This document shows, piece by piece, positions 28,957 through 38,900 of a stretch of 64,000 bases of DNA (positions are counted from its first letter, which is position 1; every line of letters begins with the position of its first letter). Source of the DNA: Pyropia yezoensis (Eukaryota > Rhodophyta > Bangiophyceae > Bangiales > Bangiaceae); contig CM020619.1 in the NCBI GenBank assembly GCA_009829735.1, forward strand, positions 31,269,751-31,333,750. Direction: 5' to 3'. Under the pieces are notes generated by a model, which ran no database searches, was not told the origin of the DNA, and saw nothing but the letters and a program-made list of their open reading frames with translations. Made by a program: the position numbers and the translations under genes.

Positions 28957-30426
28957 GTGCGGCAACCTGTCAGGATGCCGCATGGTCGCGCGATCGCCCC
29001 ACCGGGAAGGGGTAAGACGGCTCGGGCACTGCGCAGCAACCACGCTGGAACTGCCGCCGTGGTGCTCAGTGTGTGTGCGTTTTTCGAGCGGGAGATGCGC
29101 AACCGACGTGCGGAGCTGCGCGACCGGCCGGCTGAGCGCACCGCCCTTGCCACGGGGCTGAGCACCGCTTTTGTGAGTCGCGTGTGCAACGACGTTCACC
29201 GAGCGGCCCTGCCCGGAGAGGGTGCCACGGAGACCCGTCGGTCTGCGCGGCAGGTGCCAGCCGAGGAGCTAGCGCGTTTGCGGGAGGCGATCTATTCGCA
29301 GTACCACAACCGCGCTCTCCCGACTCTTGACAGCACTCTCGAAGTCCTCTCGGGTGCTGAGGAGACCGGCCCTGATGCGGCTGGCGGCGCCGAGGGCAGT
29401 GGTGGCGAGCGCTACATTTGGACACGTGCTACAGTGCGCCGAGCGCTCCAGGACATTGGCTTCTCTTTTAGCCGTGGGCCCAATCACTACGACGCCACAA
29501 GCGAGAGCCCGTCGGTGCGGCGGCAGCGGAGCGACTTCATCGACACAGTGCGGAAGTACCGGGCGGAGGGGCGGACGATCTACTACACGGACGAGACGTG
29601 GCTGAACAGGAACATGACAACCTATCGCAGCTGGAACGATGGCGACACGCGCTCCCGCCTGAACGTGCCGTCTGGGAAGGGCGCTCGCATCATTTTGGCC
29701 CACGTGGGCTCTCGCGAGACTGGGCTGGTGGACGGTGCCGCGTGGGTGTTTGTGGGCAAGAAGAACGGCCGGGACTACCAATCCGAGAGGAACTCGGCCT
29801 CGTGGCTGAGATGGTTGGAGGAGTCTGTCCTACCCAAGATCCGTGGCGGTGTTCTCTTGATCGACCGAGCGCCCTACCACATTTTCAGGAACGAGGCCAC
29901 GCGCCCTGCCCTGTCTCACTTCCGCAAGGCGGAGTACGCCGATTGGCTGGAGCGGCACGGTCTGGTCCGGGAAGACTGGGGACCTCACTGGCGGACCACG
30001 TGCACGAGGGCGCAGCTGAAGAAGCAGGCGGACGACAACCGACCGACCCCGCGTTATCTGGTCCAGGACCTGGCTGCTCGCTTTGACGTGGCAGTCTTGA
30101 TTTCGCCCGTCGCGCACCCCGAGCTCAACCCTATTGAAATGGCATGGGGAAGCACCAAGATGTCCCTGAAGCGGGCGAATACTGACTTCTCCCTCGTATC
30201 GCTCCGAGAGTTGGCGGAGGAAGCGTTCGCGAAGATTACGCCTGAGGTGTGGGCGAGATATGAGGACCATGCAATCCGAGTGGAGGGGTACTACCGAAGT
30301 GTGGAAGAGGTGAGTGCCGAGGTTGAGGCGGCATTCAACGAGGTTAGGGACGTGGATGAGATTGAGGTAGGGATTTCTTTGGATGAGGGCAGCGAGGAGG
30401 GGGAGAGCGAGAGTGATCTACCGTGA
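28957..30426 (+). CDS. DDE transposase of TE1 (IS630/Tc1/mariner superfamily)
   Basis: 489 residues; a later start at 28975 (MPHGR) is also possible. The enzyme would cut and rejoin the TE1 ends. Residues 45-82 form a helix-turn-helix (RTALATGLSTAFVSRVCNDV), and 150-175 are a second DNA-binding-like region (YIWTRATVRRALQDIGFSFS). Catalytic acids: Asp212 in YYTDETWLN, Asp303 in LLIDRAPYHIF, Glu394 in HPELNPIEMAWG. The second motif usually reads DNAPYH; here it is DRAPYH. The spacing between the second Asp and Glu is about 90 residues, much longer than the 34-39 of classical Tc1/mariner, but similar to a large group of uncharacterised eukaryotic DDE proteins with a WL...PP.H..LNPIE arrangement. 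The C-terminus is acidic. No break is visible. Confidence 0.88.
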   Translation: MRQPVRMPHGRAIAPPGRGKTARALRSNHAGTAAVVLSVCAFFEREMRNRRAELRDRPAERTALATGLSTAFVSRVCNDVHRAALPGEGATETRRSARQVPAEELARLREAIYSQYHNRALPTLDSTLEVLSGAEETGPDAAGGAEGSGGERYIWTRATVRRALQDIGFSFSRGPNHYDATSESPSVRRQRSDFIDTVRKYRAEGRTIYYTDETWLNRNMTTYRSWNDGDTRSRLNVPSGKGARIILAHVGSRETGLVDGAAWVFVGKKNGRDYQSERNSASWLRWLEESVLPKIRGGVLLIDRAPYHIFRNEATRPALSHFRKAEYADWLERHGLVREDWGPHWRTTCTRAQLKKQADDNRPTPRYLVQDLAARFDVAVLISPVAHPELNPIEMAWGSTKMSLKRANTDFSLVSLRELAEEAFAKITPEVWARYEDHAIRVEGYYRSVEEVSAEVEAAFNEVRDVDEIEVGISLDEGSEEGESESDLP

Positions 30427-31413
30427 GACTGTCAGGTACCAAGCAATTGGTCAAATGTGCCTTCCGGCTATCGTTTGCATCCTCCGTCCTGCATCGTTTC
30501 GACGACAGTTCCATCGCGGCCAAAACAGACGGACGCACCAATGCACCGTCGCGCGATTGGGGGGGGCTACCGCAGCGCGCGCCGCAGCGGCGACGGAAGA
30601 GGGGGCGGCGCGAGGGTCGTGGAAAGGAGGGGCAGCGTGCGAGAGGAGGGGGGGGGCAACGAGCGGGAGGGCGCGTCCCGCACGGCCACCACGTCGTCCA
30701 ACACCGGCCGCTCACAGCGGGTGTCGTCGCCGGCACAACCCGACGCCCAGCCGTCGGCGGCGGACGAGTGCACTTCCGTGACGTGCACAAAGGTCGTCAG
30801 ACCGCCAACGGGCGCGGGGGGGGGGGGGGGGAGCGTTCCGGGCGTGCTGGGCAGCAGCGCGGCATGGCGCAGGCCGCCAAGCAGCGCAAGCGGCGGCAGC
30901 CATGCGCCTGCGTACAGGGTGGCCAGGAAGAGGAGGAAGCGCAGGGCAGCGGCGGGGGGTGGCGGGCGGGGGGGAGGGCGCGACGGAGGGCGCATCCGGT
31001 TGCCCCCACGGGGGGCGTCGCAGCAGGGGGGGCACGTGATGGGGGTGGGGAAACGCGCGCCACCGAGGCAGAACGGACGCCACCCAACGCGACACCCGCA
31101 GTCAGTCACCCCGCGCAATCACTACGGGCGTCCGCCCACCCAGGACGTCAGACTTGACAGCGTTTAACGAAAGTTCGCCGGAATAAAGTAGCCCCCATTT
31201 CGTCGACCTCACTCGGATCACATGTGTCGTGAAGTGGGGAGAGACGTGGAGCGAAGCGCCCCTCGAGATCGCTACGAACGCTGACTCCGGCTACCTCGAG
31301 ACGTCGTCGCTCTTTTTTTTTTGTACAGCACCGGAGCGCGTACGTCTATTGTTCTGCGAAGTTGTGAGTCTCAGTCGGACGCCCATCCACTGTAGCGAGT
31401 TTTTCAACGAAAT

Positions 31414-31436
31414 TCTTATTGCGTGAGATATACCTT
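31414..31436 (-). repeat. Right terminal inverted repeat of TE1
   Basis: Ends ...GAGATATACCTT, followed by the TA target duplication. See the left repeat. Confidence 0.85.
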
Positions 31437-31438
31437 TA

Positions 31439-32946
31439 GGCTCTGCCTGGGGGGACCCCCCCTTTGACTCATCGTTCGCGCCGAGGGAGGGGCGCCCCTC
31501 GACGTATCCAGCACACAGTGTACCGTGCGCCCCCCCTTCCACTCCATCTCGGGCGCCTCAAACGAGGCTCCCCGTGTGCGCCTCTTTTGCATGGGGGGAG
31601 GGGACAGTAGAAGGGGGGGAGCCTGCGGTCGCAGAGAAATCACGCCTAGATCAGCATCGCGCCGGGCAACGCCGCCCCCGACCCCACCCGCATCCCTGCC
31701 AGGTGTGCACTCTCTGCGACCGCCCGCTCTCACCTCCTGCTGATCCCTGGCTCCCAATGGGCCTCGTTCCAGCGAGCGCCGGCCCCCCCCGTCGTATTGG
31801 AGGAGGGGCAAGGGGGGGCACCGGCGGGCGCATGGCATCCACGCTTGGGAGGTAGACGGGGGGGAGGGGGGGGGCGGCGCTATACAGGAGGGATCGGAGG
31901 AGAGGAGCACGAGAGGAGGGCGTGGGCAGGGCTCAAGAGACAGCCAGGCTCGGGGGGGCGCCGAATGTGCACCCGTGGACGTGGCGAGGGGCAATGGGGG
32001 CGGAAAAAAGGGCGGGGGTTGGCGGTCCCTGGGCATGCATTCCTGGCAACGGGCGCGCACGGCGTGGCGGAGAAAGCGAGGTCCAAGCGTATATGACGTC
32101 CTCGTCGAATATCATACGCGGGGGCGCTGGGCCACTATTCCAGAGCCGCACAATCCGCGACCGAGTGCGAGGCGTGGAGTGGTCCAATAGATTATCTGCC
32201 TGTCAAGGACGCGCACTTGGCAAGAAAGCGTCCCGGCAAACGGCGGGAGAGTACCCCGTCGTGCTGCTCTATGGGCTCTTTCCCGCAACACCGTGTAGGT
32301 GGCTCGTGCCAGGCTCGCTTCGTCGGACGTGAGAGGCTGCAATGCCATCCATCCCAGCCTCTGCCAGTGTTGCTGTCCACTGCAATGGCGTGTCCATGGA
32401 ATCTCCCCCCAGATCTCCCCCTCCCCGGCTCTCATGGCGACGAAGTTGCCGCCGCGGTCGCAACGGATGAGCCCTGGAGCGACCGAGACGTTCACATTTG
32501 ATCAAGACTTGATCGGATAGGACGAAACGTGTCAGGACGATCGCACACAAACGGGCCATATTGGTGGTTGCAGCGCGGGCTACATGTGGTAGGATCGCAC
32601 TGAAAGCGCCACGCTCGCAACACGACCGCTCTATTTCGCAACGATTGCAGCCTTGTGAGCGACCAGATTGCGTATCTTCCCCTCCATCCCTGGCGACTCG
32701 ACACAGCTTCCTACACACGCCATCGTTCCTGGATATTGAACACAACGGCCTGCCATTGGCCCGTTCGCTCTTTTCGACTGCGTCTAGGTCCTTTGTCTCA
32801 AGTACTCACAGGAAAATATGGCAAATGAGGCGCGGGTCCCGCTCGATTAGAGAGGGCCTGTGGCTAGCTCACACGTCCCACTTTCGTTTCAGATTTCACG
32901 TCGTTTGGGACCACGTTGCTGGTTTTGCTGTTAGAGATGACCCGGG
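31439..32946. other. Region without a supported gene
   Basis: The first half (to about 32080) is G-rich on the plus strand with overlapping frames on both strands. The second half has more mixed composition. No motif, RNA or terminal repeat could be identified. It may contain old transposon debris. Confidence 0.4.
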
Positions 32947-32969
32947 GGGGTGACAGATGTTTACACTCG
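32947..32969 (+). repeat. Left terminal inverted repeat of TE2
   Basis: GGGG followed by TGACAGATGTTTACACTCG. Identical to the reverse complement of 35373-35395. Confidence 0.8.
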
Positions 32970-33098
32970 CTGGGTCCACTTCCGGGCAATCGGACTGTTC
33001 CGTGGTTGCTCTTTAATCCCCCAAATGTGGCTTCCAGAAACTCCAGAGGCCGATTCACTCGAATATTTTGTGGCATGCCCGCGAGCGCGGACCACCGC

Positions 33099-33694
33099 CT
33101 ACACCCGAGAAGGCATCGACCTCCTCAGACTATCAAAGAATGACGCCGGCAAGTGGTCCCACTCCTCACTGAGGGCCGCAAACAGGTCATCAAGGGTGGT
33201 CGGCATGCGCGGGCGTGCCCGCAGACGGTCCTCGAGCACGCTCCAGGCGTTCTCAATGGGGTTCATGTCCGGCGACTGAGGAGCCCACTGTAGCCGCTTC
33301 ACACCGTGCAAAGCCAGTTACTTCCCACGCTGATGGCGCGGTGAGGGCCGCAATTTTCCTCCTGCAGGATAAAGTAGTCGGCACCGCCATGAGAGTCCTA
33401 CACAAAGGGTAGCAGATGTGCATGAAGGATGTCAATATACTTGTTTTGGTTCAACCGCCCCTCAATCCGCACCAGGGGCGTCCTCCCCCGTGCTGAGAAC
33501 GCCGCCCATATAGGGAGGGTCTGTCTCTCCGACTTGAAGCTTGGCCAGAGACAGGAAGGGAGGAAACGCTCGTGAGGGCGTCGCCACATCCGCCCACCCC
33601 CCTTGGCAGGTCGCACGGTGAATGAGCTGTCGTATGAAAACGCCACCGCCTGCCAGGCTTCCGACGCCCAGGTGGAGTGTTCCTTGGCCCAAGC
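33099..33694 (-). pseudogene. TE2 transposase, C-terminal part (degenerate)
   Basis: Reads WAKEHSTWASEAWQAV, then SSFTVRP, MWRRPHERFLPSC, GRTPLVRIEGRLNQNKYI and HAHLLPF, then in another frame WAPQSPDMNPIENAWSVL. This is the standard order of a Tc1-family catalytic domain. The first catalytic motif reads YDSS where DES is expected, and the second appears as QEEN where an Asp is expected. The final Glu in NPIEN is kept. With the frame change near 33300-33400, the enzyme is certainly dead. Confidence 0.8.
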
Positions 33695-33696
33695 TA

Positions 33697-33726
33697 AAGG
33701 TCTATTCCATATAGCTAGTCACCTGA
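33697..33726 (+). repeat. Left terminal inverted repeat of TE3
   Basis: Begins AAGGTCTATTCCATATAGCT. Pairs with 34963-34992; 29 of 30 bases match. Confidence 0.9.
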
Positions 33727-34962
33727 AATGACCCGACTTCTCGCCTCCCGCATGCCTCAGTACGTGCCGGGAGCGACCACGTTACGTTTTTTATCGAGTA
33801 CAGTACTCATAGGCATGAGATAGCGTCGTTTTCTCGTATTTCAGGGATGGTCTTATGCGCTCAAAAAGATATCACTCTGTTCGTAGCCAGGACAGCGGTG
33901 TCACTCTCTCGTAAAATTCGGCAACTCCTCCGTTTTTCTCACTTTCGAGCTTCTTCTACGCGGTGCGTTGTGCTTTAGTACGCTAGAGGTCCAGGACGAG
34001 CTTTTCCTCCCCTGTTCCACGCTATATTGCTTCCTCGCCGTGACAGAGAAGAACAGAGGTTGTTCCTAACCGCCGATCGGACGTAAAAATCGGAGACGGG
34101 GGCTACCTTACAAGTACAATGACATAAAAAACAAGTAACTTGGACTGAACTATGTCAGGCTGAAGCGCCGCCAGAAATGCCTCTTCCATTCACCCCAACC
34201 CGTCACTGCTTGCACCGCCGTTGCACCTGGCACTCTCCCCTACCACCTGCCTCCCCCCAACGCCCCGTGCGCGCTCAGGATCGGCTTGCCACTATGTCGC
34301 CCTCGCGCCAGATTGCTTCTGGTGGTGGCCCCGCCGCGTCGGCGTCGCGCTTTCTGCAGGGAGTGCGTTGGACGAGAGCGAGGCAGGGGAGGGGAGCGAC
34401 TCGGGTAGTATAAGATGTGAACTGGGTACTGAGTGTGCGCGTTTTTTTTTCATATTTATGAGGAGCAGGCGACCGCCTTCAGCCGGAGGAGCTGTAGGTG
34501 GACGTAAAATTGGTCCCCGGATGGTCTCCGTATGAGGCGGAGGGGCTGTTGTCTTGCGGCCAAGGCAATGGAGACACGCACTGCAATCGCCTACGCCTTG
34601 GCCGCGACGACGGGACTATGATCGGCTGCGACTGTGTCCTCAGATGCGGCGGGGCTACGAAGTTGGCGCAGCGCGCACTGTGTAAATCTTACTACGGTGA
34701 GGAATGGGTCAGCATGTAACCCCCGTTCGTGCACACATAAAACCCGCCATTTTGATCTCGATCGGCATTCGGGCAAGACGGGCATGTCCGGTCCGCCCCA
34801 CATGGGCGGGAGGACCCTCCGTGCTGTTCAGGCGTGCACTCCGGCGCAAGAACACGGTTTCAGGTCCTGTCTTTTTTACCACAGGCCCGGAGCGCGATGC
34901 TGATCAGGTCCACCTAGTTTGAGCCGTAGCCGACCAGAAGCGCATGAATGAAAACTCTTTTC

Positions 34963-34992
34963 TCAAGTGACTAGCTATATGGAATAGACCTT
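34963..34992 (-). repeat. Right terminal inverted repeat of TE3
   Basis: Ends ATATGGAATAGACCTT, followed by TA. Reverse complement of the left repeat with one mismatch. Confidence 0.9.
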
Positions 34993-34994
34993 TA

Positions 34995-35262
34995 GGCGGC
35001 GGCGCACGTGGGCGCCCGTGAGGAAAGGCTTTGTGACCGCTGCATAGATTTTTATTGCCATCTTGTACAGGGCGCGCCGCACGGTCCCAACACTGACTGG
35101 ACGAGTCAGCGCCGAAAAGGGGCGGCGAGGGTCCCCACAGTGCCCAGAGAAAGTTTGAGGTGGGTTGCAATGGCACTGTTGGGGAAGGAAGCCTCCACAA
35201 GGGCCTTGGGGGCCGCTCCTGTGGCCGAGGGCACCTGCTTGGACCCTCGGGGGCGCCCCATG
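34995..35262 (-). pseudogene. TE2 transposase, N-terminal DNA-binding part
   Basis: From the ATG at 35262 the minus strand reads MGRPRGSKQVPSATG and then a helix-turn-helix-like segment, SAIATHLKLSLGTVGTL, as in the N-terminus of Tc1 transposases. A stop follows shortly after, and TE3 then separates this part from the catalytic region at 33099-33694. Confidence 0.55.
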
Positions 35263-35372
35263 GTGGTGTATGGGGGAGACGAAGAGAACGTTCCCGCGTC
35301 ATCCTCCCTTGCAAACCCTCAAATCGCCTGATTGGGGGTGGACAGGGGAGCCAAATCGGCCGCGAATCCGAT

Positions 35373-35395
35373 CGAGTGTAAACATCTGTCACCCC
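35373..35395 (-). repeat. Right terminal inverted repeat of TE2
   Basis: Reverse complement of 32947-32969, 23 of 23 bases. Confidence 0.8.
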
Positions 35396-35968
35396 ACAGA
35401 GCATGACCCCAAGCGGTAGCTAGGACGATCGACTCAATCGATCTCAGTGGTAACATGCTTACAATAGTGATGGTAACTGCCGGCTGTTTTTACTAAACGC
35501 ATCTCCCACTACGTTCCATCAAATGGGCGGCCGACCTGAACCTTACCCAACGGGTTAAGGATCAGCGCCCCTTTCCCGCGCCCTCTTCCCTGGCTCCCAC
35601 ACCTCTCGCGTTCCCAATCCCCCCCAAAAAAACAGTCGCGTGGCCACCGCGCCCGTCGCGCGGCGCACGCTCGGCGCATGCGTGCAACGGCCGCAGCGCC
35701 GGAGCGTGCCGCCCTTATCCTTCCGTGGCCGACGTGGGCGTCGTTCCGTTGGGGTCGTCCCCGCGCCCTGCTCCCTCCCCCCTTTCGCCCAGCTCCCCTC
35801 CTGCCCCCCGCTCCGGGCCGCGCGTCGCGCGGCCCAAAGCTGTCGGCCCCTATTTTCTCGCCCTCCCCCCGCGTCCTTCCTTCTCTTCCACTCTCTTATC
35901 TCCGTTCTCGTTTTTTTTGCCCGCACACACACCCAGTGACGTCCGCGGCGGCATCGGCGCGGACGCCC
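35396..35968 (+). promoter_or_regulatory. Upstream region of the giant Myb-repeat gene
   Basis: Mixed composition up to about 35560, then pyrimidine-rich sequence (C/T runs, a T8 run near 35912) leading to the ATG at 35969. It probably holds promoter and leader. The coding frame is open from 35678, so a longer N-terminus cannot be excluded. No clear TATA box. Confidence 0.4.
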
Positions 35969-38900
35969 ATGGCGCCGCCGGGCGCCCCCCGCACGGCGCT
36001 GGCGCCGCCGCGCAAGCTCCTCCCCCGCACCCCCGCTCCGGCGCCGTCGCTGGCCTTTCTCGGCCGCCGCCCGCGCGGGGGGGGGCGCCGCGACGGCGGC
36101 GCCGTCGTCGTTGCCACCCACGCGGCCGCTGTCGCGCCTGCGCCCGCGCCCGCACCCGCACCCGTGGCCACCCCTGCCGCGGCCGCTGCCGCTGCCTCTG
36201 CTGCTTCTGCTGCGTCCGCTGCCGCCCGCGCTGCCACCCCGCCCGCGCCCTTTGCGCGGCGGTCCACAAGGGACCGTCGGCCGCCGCCGGGCTCGCCGTG
36301 GGATGATCAGCGGCCGCCGGCGGCGGGGCGAGACGGGGGGGCGGCACAGGAAGCGCCGCGGCCAGGCAAGGCGACGGCGGCGGTGCTCGTCAAGGCGGCG
36401 GCACCAGACAAGGCGGCGCAGGTGATGGCCAAGACGGCGCCGCAGCTAGACATGGCGCCGGCGGCGCAAGGCCAGGCGCCGGCGCCGCGAGGCAAGGCGC
36501 CGGCGCCGCCAGGCGCAGCGCCGGCGCCGCCAGGCGCAGCGCCTCCGCCGCAAATCAAGGCGTCGGTGCGGCCAGACAAGTCGTCGCGGCGGGTGGACAA
36601 GTCGTCGCGGCGGGTGGACAAGGCGTCGCGGCGGGTGGACAAGGCGTCGCGGCGGGTGGACAAGGCGTCGCGGCGGGGGGACAAGGCGTCGGCGGCGGTG
36701 AGCAAGGCGCCGCCGCCACCAAAGACCACGACGCCCGCCCCCGCACCGACGCGGCGCTCAAAGCGGCCGCACCGCCCCCCGCCTGGCTCCCCGTGGGACG
36801 ACGTGCGGCCGGCGGCGGAGGCGGCGGCAGCAGCCATGGCGGCGGCGACAGCGACCGCGGGGGCGACGGCAGCGACCGCGGGGGCGACGGCAGCGACAGC
36901 GGGCGCGCCGCCCGTGCATACGCCAGCGTCTGCGCCGGCGCCACAGGCGCGGCGTGCACGACGCGCGCCCACCACCGCGGGCTTGGCGGCGCCACCGCCG
37001 CCGCCGCCCCCACCCCTGCCGCCGGCAACTCCCGCCCCCGCGCCGGCCCGGCGCTCAAAGCGGCCGCACCGCCCCCCGCCTGGCTCCCCGTGGGTTGACG
37101 TGCGGCCGGCGGCCGAGGCGGCGGCAGCGGCTATGGCAGCGGAGGCGGCGTCGTCTCCGCTGCCGCTGCCACTGCGGTCGGCGGCCCTGCCAGCCGGCGG
37201 TGGGGTGGGCGCCAAGCGGGCCCGCCCGTCGTCCCCGCCTCCGCCGCTGGCTGGCAAGGTTGTTCGTCACCGTCAGCGGGTGGTCGCGTTGCCGCTGCCC
37301 CCTCTGTCGTCGTCCCCGCCGGCCAAGCCAGCCACTCCCGCATCTGTGGGGCGGGTCGCGCCTGGGGCAACAGCCGGGGGAAGCAAGACGCTCGTGGCCT
37401 CCTCGGCACCTCCCGCGTTGTTGCCGTCACGGCTCCCGACCAAGCCAGTCACACCCGCATCTGCGGGACGTGCACCGGCAGCGGCGGCGGAGGTGGCGGC
37501 GGCTGTGGCGGCGGCGGTAGCAGCTCGGGAGGGCAAGACGCGACCGGCCAAGCGTATTGCTGCCGACGGTGCGGCTATGGGGGCACCGGCCAAGCGTCGC
37601 AAGACGCCCACCACGCGCGTGGAGGTTACGACATGGGCCGAGCATCACAAGACGCCCATTGCGCCCTTGGAGGGTGCGGTGGGGACCGCCAGCGCGGAGG
37701 CGGCGGCGGGGGCGGCGGCGGCGTCTGCTGCCCTCGCCACCGGGGCATTGCCCCGCGGCCCAGCGGGAGGGGCCGCTGCGAAGCCCGCGTGCCCCCCACT
37801 GGCGCCCCACTCATCGCTACGTGCCGGTATGGGCTGTGCGGCGGCTGCGCCGGCGCCCGTCCGCCGTCGCCCGGGCCGAGTCCCGAAGCCAAAGCCGAAC
37901 GTGGTGACGACGCGAGGAAAGTACACCCTAGCCCAGCGCAACGACATCTCGCAGGCTATCCTGTCTGTCTTGCGCTCTTCCACTGGCTATGAGCACCTGG
38001 CGGTGCGGGAAGAGCTGGGCGCCGTTGTGCTGCGCTGCAAAGATGAGTTGCCGCCCCATTTTTTCGGATCTGTCTCTAATCTGGTGCCCCACTTGGGCCC
38101 TGCGGATCGGCTGTATCGCTGGGCCAGGCGGTTCTATCCCGTTGAGGGGACCGCCTTCGGCAGGCGGTCCGTGTCGAAGACGGGCTTCGTCACAGGATTT
38201 TGGACTGCCGAGGAGACGGCGGCCCTGCCCGACCTGGTCGCCGCCCACCCCCACCGGTGGACGATCATTGGCGAGATCCTCTCCCGGATGCCCCAGTCGG
38301 TTAAGGACAAGTGGGTGTCGATCCGTGGCAGAATCGACGTGCGGACAGGCCCGTTCACGCCCGACGAGCTGGCCACCCTCCGCGCGGCCGTTGCCGCGTT
38401 GGGCATCCCAGAGAACCTTGCCGCCTTGAGGGTCCACAGCGTGCCGTGGACAGAGGTGGCGCGGGTATCCATGGAGGGGAGGCGCAACGCTCGCCAGTGT
38501 CGCGTTGAGTGGGAAAGATGTGTGCAGACCGCGACGTTATCGGAGGCGGTCACCAACGGCAGCATTATTGCAGCCGCACCTGCCGCCTCGGCCACCTCCC
38601 TTGCCGCCCCCGCCGCCGCCCCTACCGACCCTGCCGCGACCCCTACTGCGGCTGGTGCTGCCACGCCTGCTACTCCCCCGTCGGGTGCTGCCTACCCCAT
38701 CCAGCCCGCGACGTTTGACCGTGAGACACCGGTTCGTCGTGGCGGCGAGGCCAACCGCGGCCGCGTCCGCCAGTCTGACACCGCCGTGGCCGCCATTAAT
38801 GCAGTCTATCTCCGTCTCCTCCGGCAGTTGTTGGGTGCCCTTCGGACTGGTGGCTATGCTGCTGAGATGGACGTGCCGTGGGGTGAGCTCGTTGACACGT

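Larger units (their letters stand above)
28330..31436 (+). mobile_element. Tc1/mariner-type DNA transposon TE1
   Basis: 3,107 bp bounded by TA target duplications (28328-28329 and 31437-31438) and imperfect 23-bp terminal inverted repeats. It encodes a full-length DDE transposase on the plus strand. The ends start AAGGT, as in the smaller element at 33697-34992. The interior outside the transposase is GC-rich with poly-T runs (28451, 28791, 31311). AATAAA lies at 31182-31187. Confidence 0.85.
33697..34992. mobile_element. Non-autonomous TIR transposon TE3 inside TE2
   Basis: 1,296 bp flanked by TA duplications (33695-33696 and 34993-34994), with 30-bp terminal inverted repeats differing at one base. 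It has no transposase. It splits the TE2 transposase just before the WAKEH segment. Ends begin AAGGT as in TE1, and near its right end a poly-T plus CCCGGAGCGCG segment resembles the TE1 right end, so it may be mobilised by a TE1-type enzyme (inference). Confidence 0.85.
32947..35395 (-). mobile_element. Tc1-like DNA transposon TE2, inactive, carrying an inserted element
   Basis: Bounded by a perfect 23-bp inverted repeat: 32947-32969 and 35373-35395, core TGACAGATGTTTACACTCG. Without the inner element (33697-34992) it is about 1.15 kb, a normal Tc1 size. It holds a broken minus-strand transposase. I do not see a TA duplication directly at the repeat ends, so the true ends may lie a few bases further out or be eroded. 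Confidence 0.75.
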
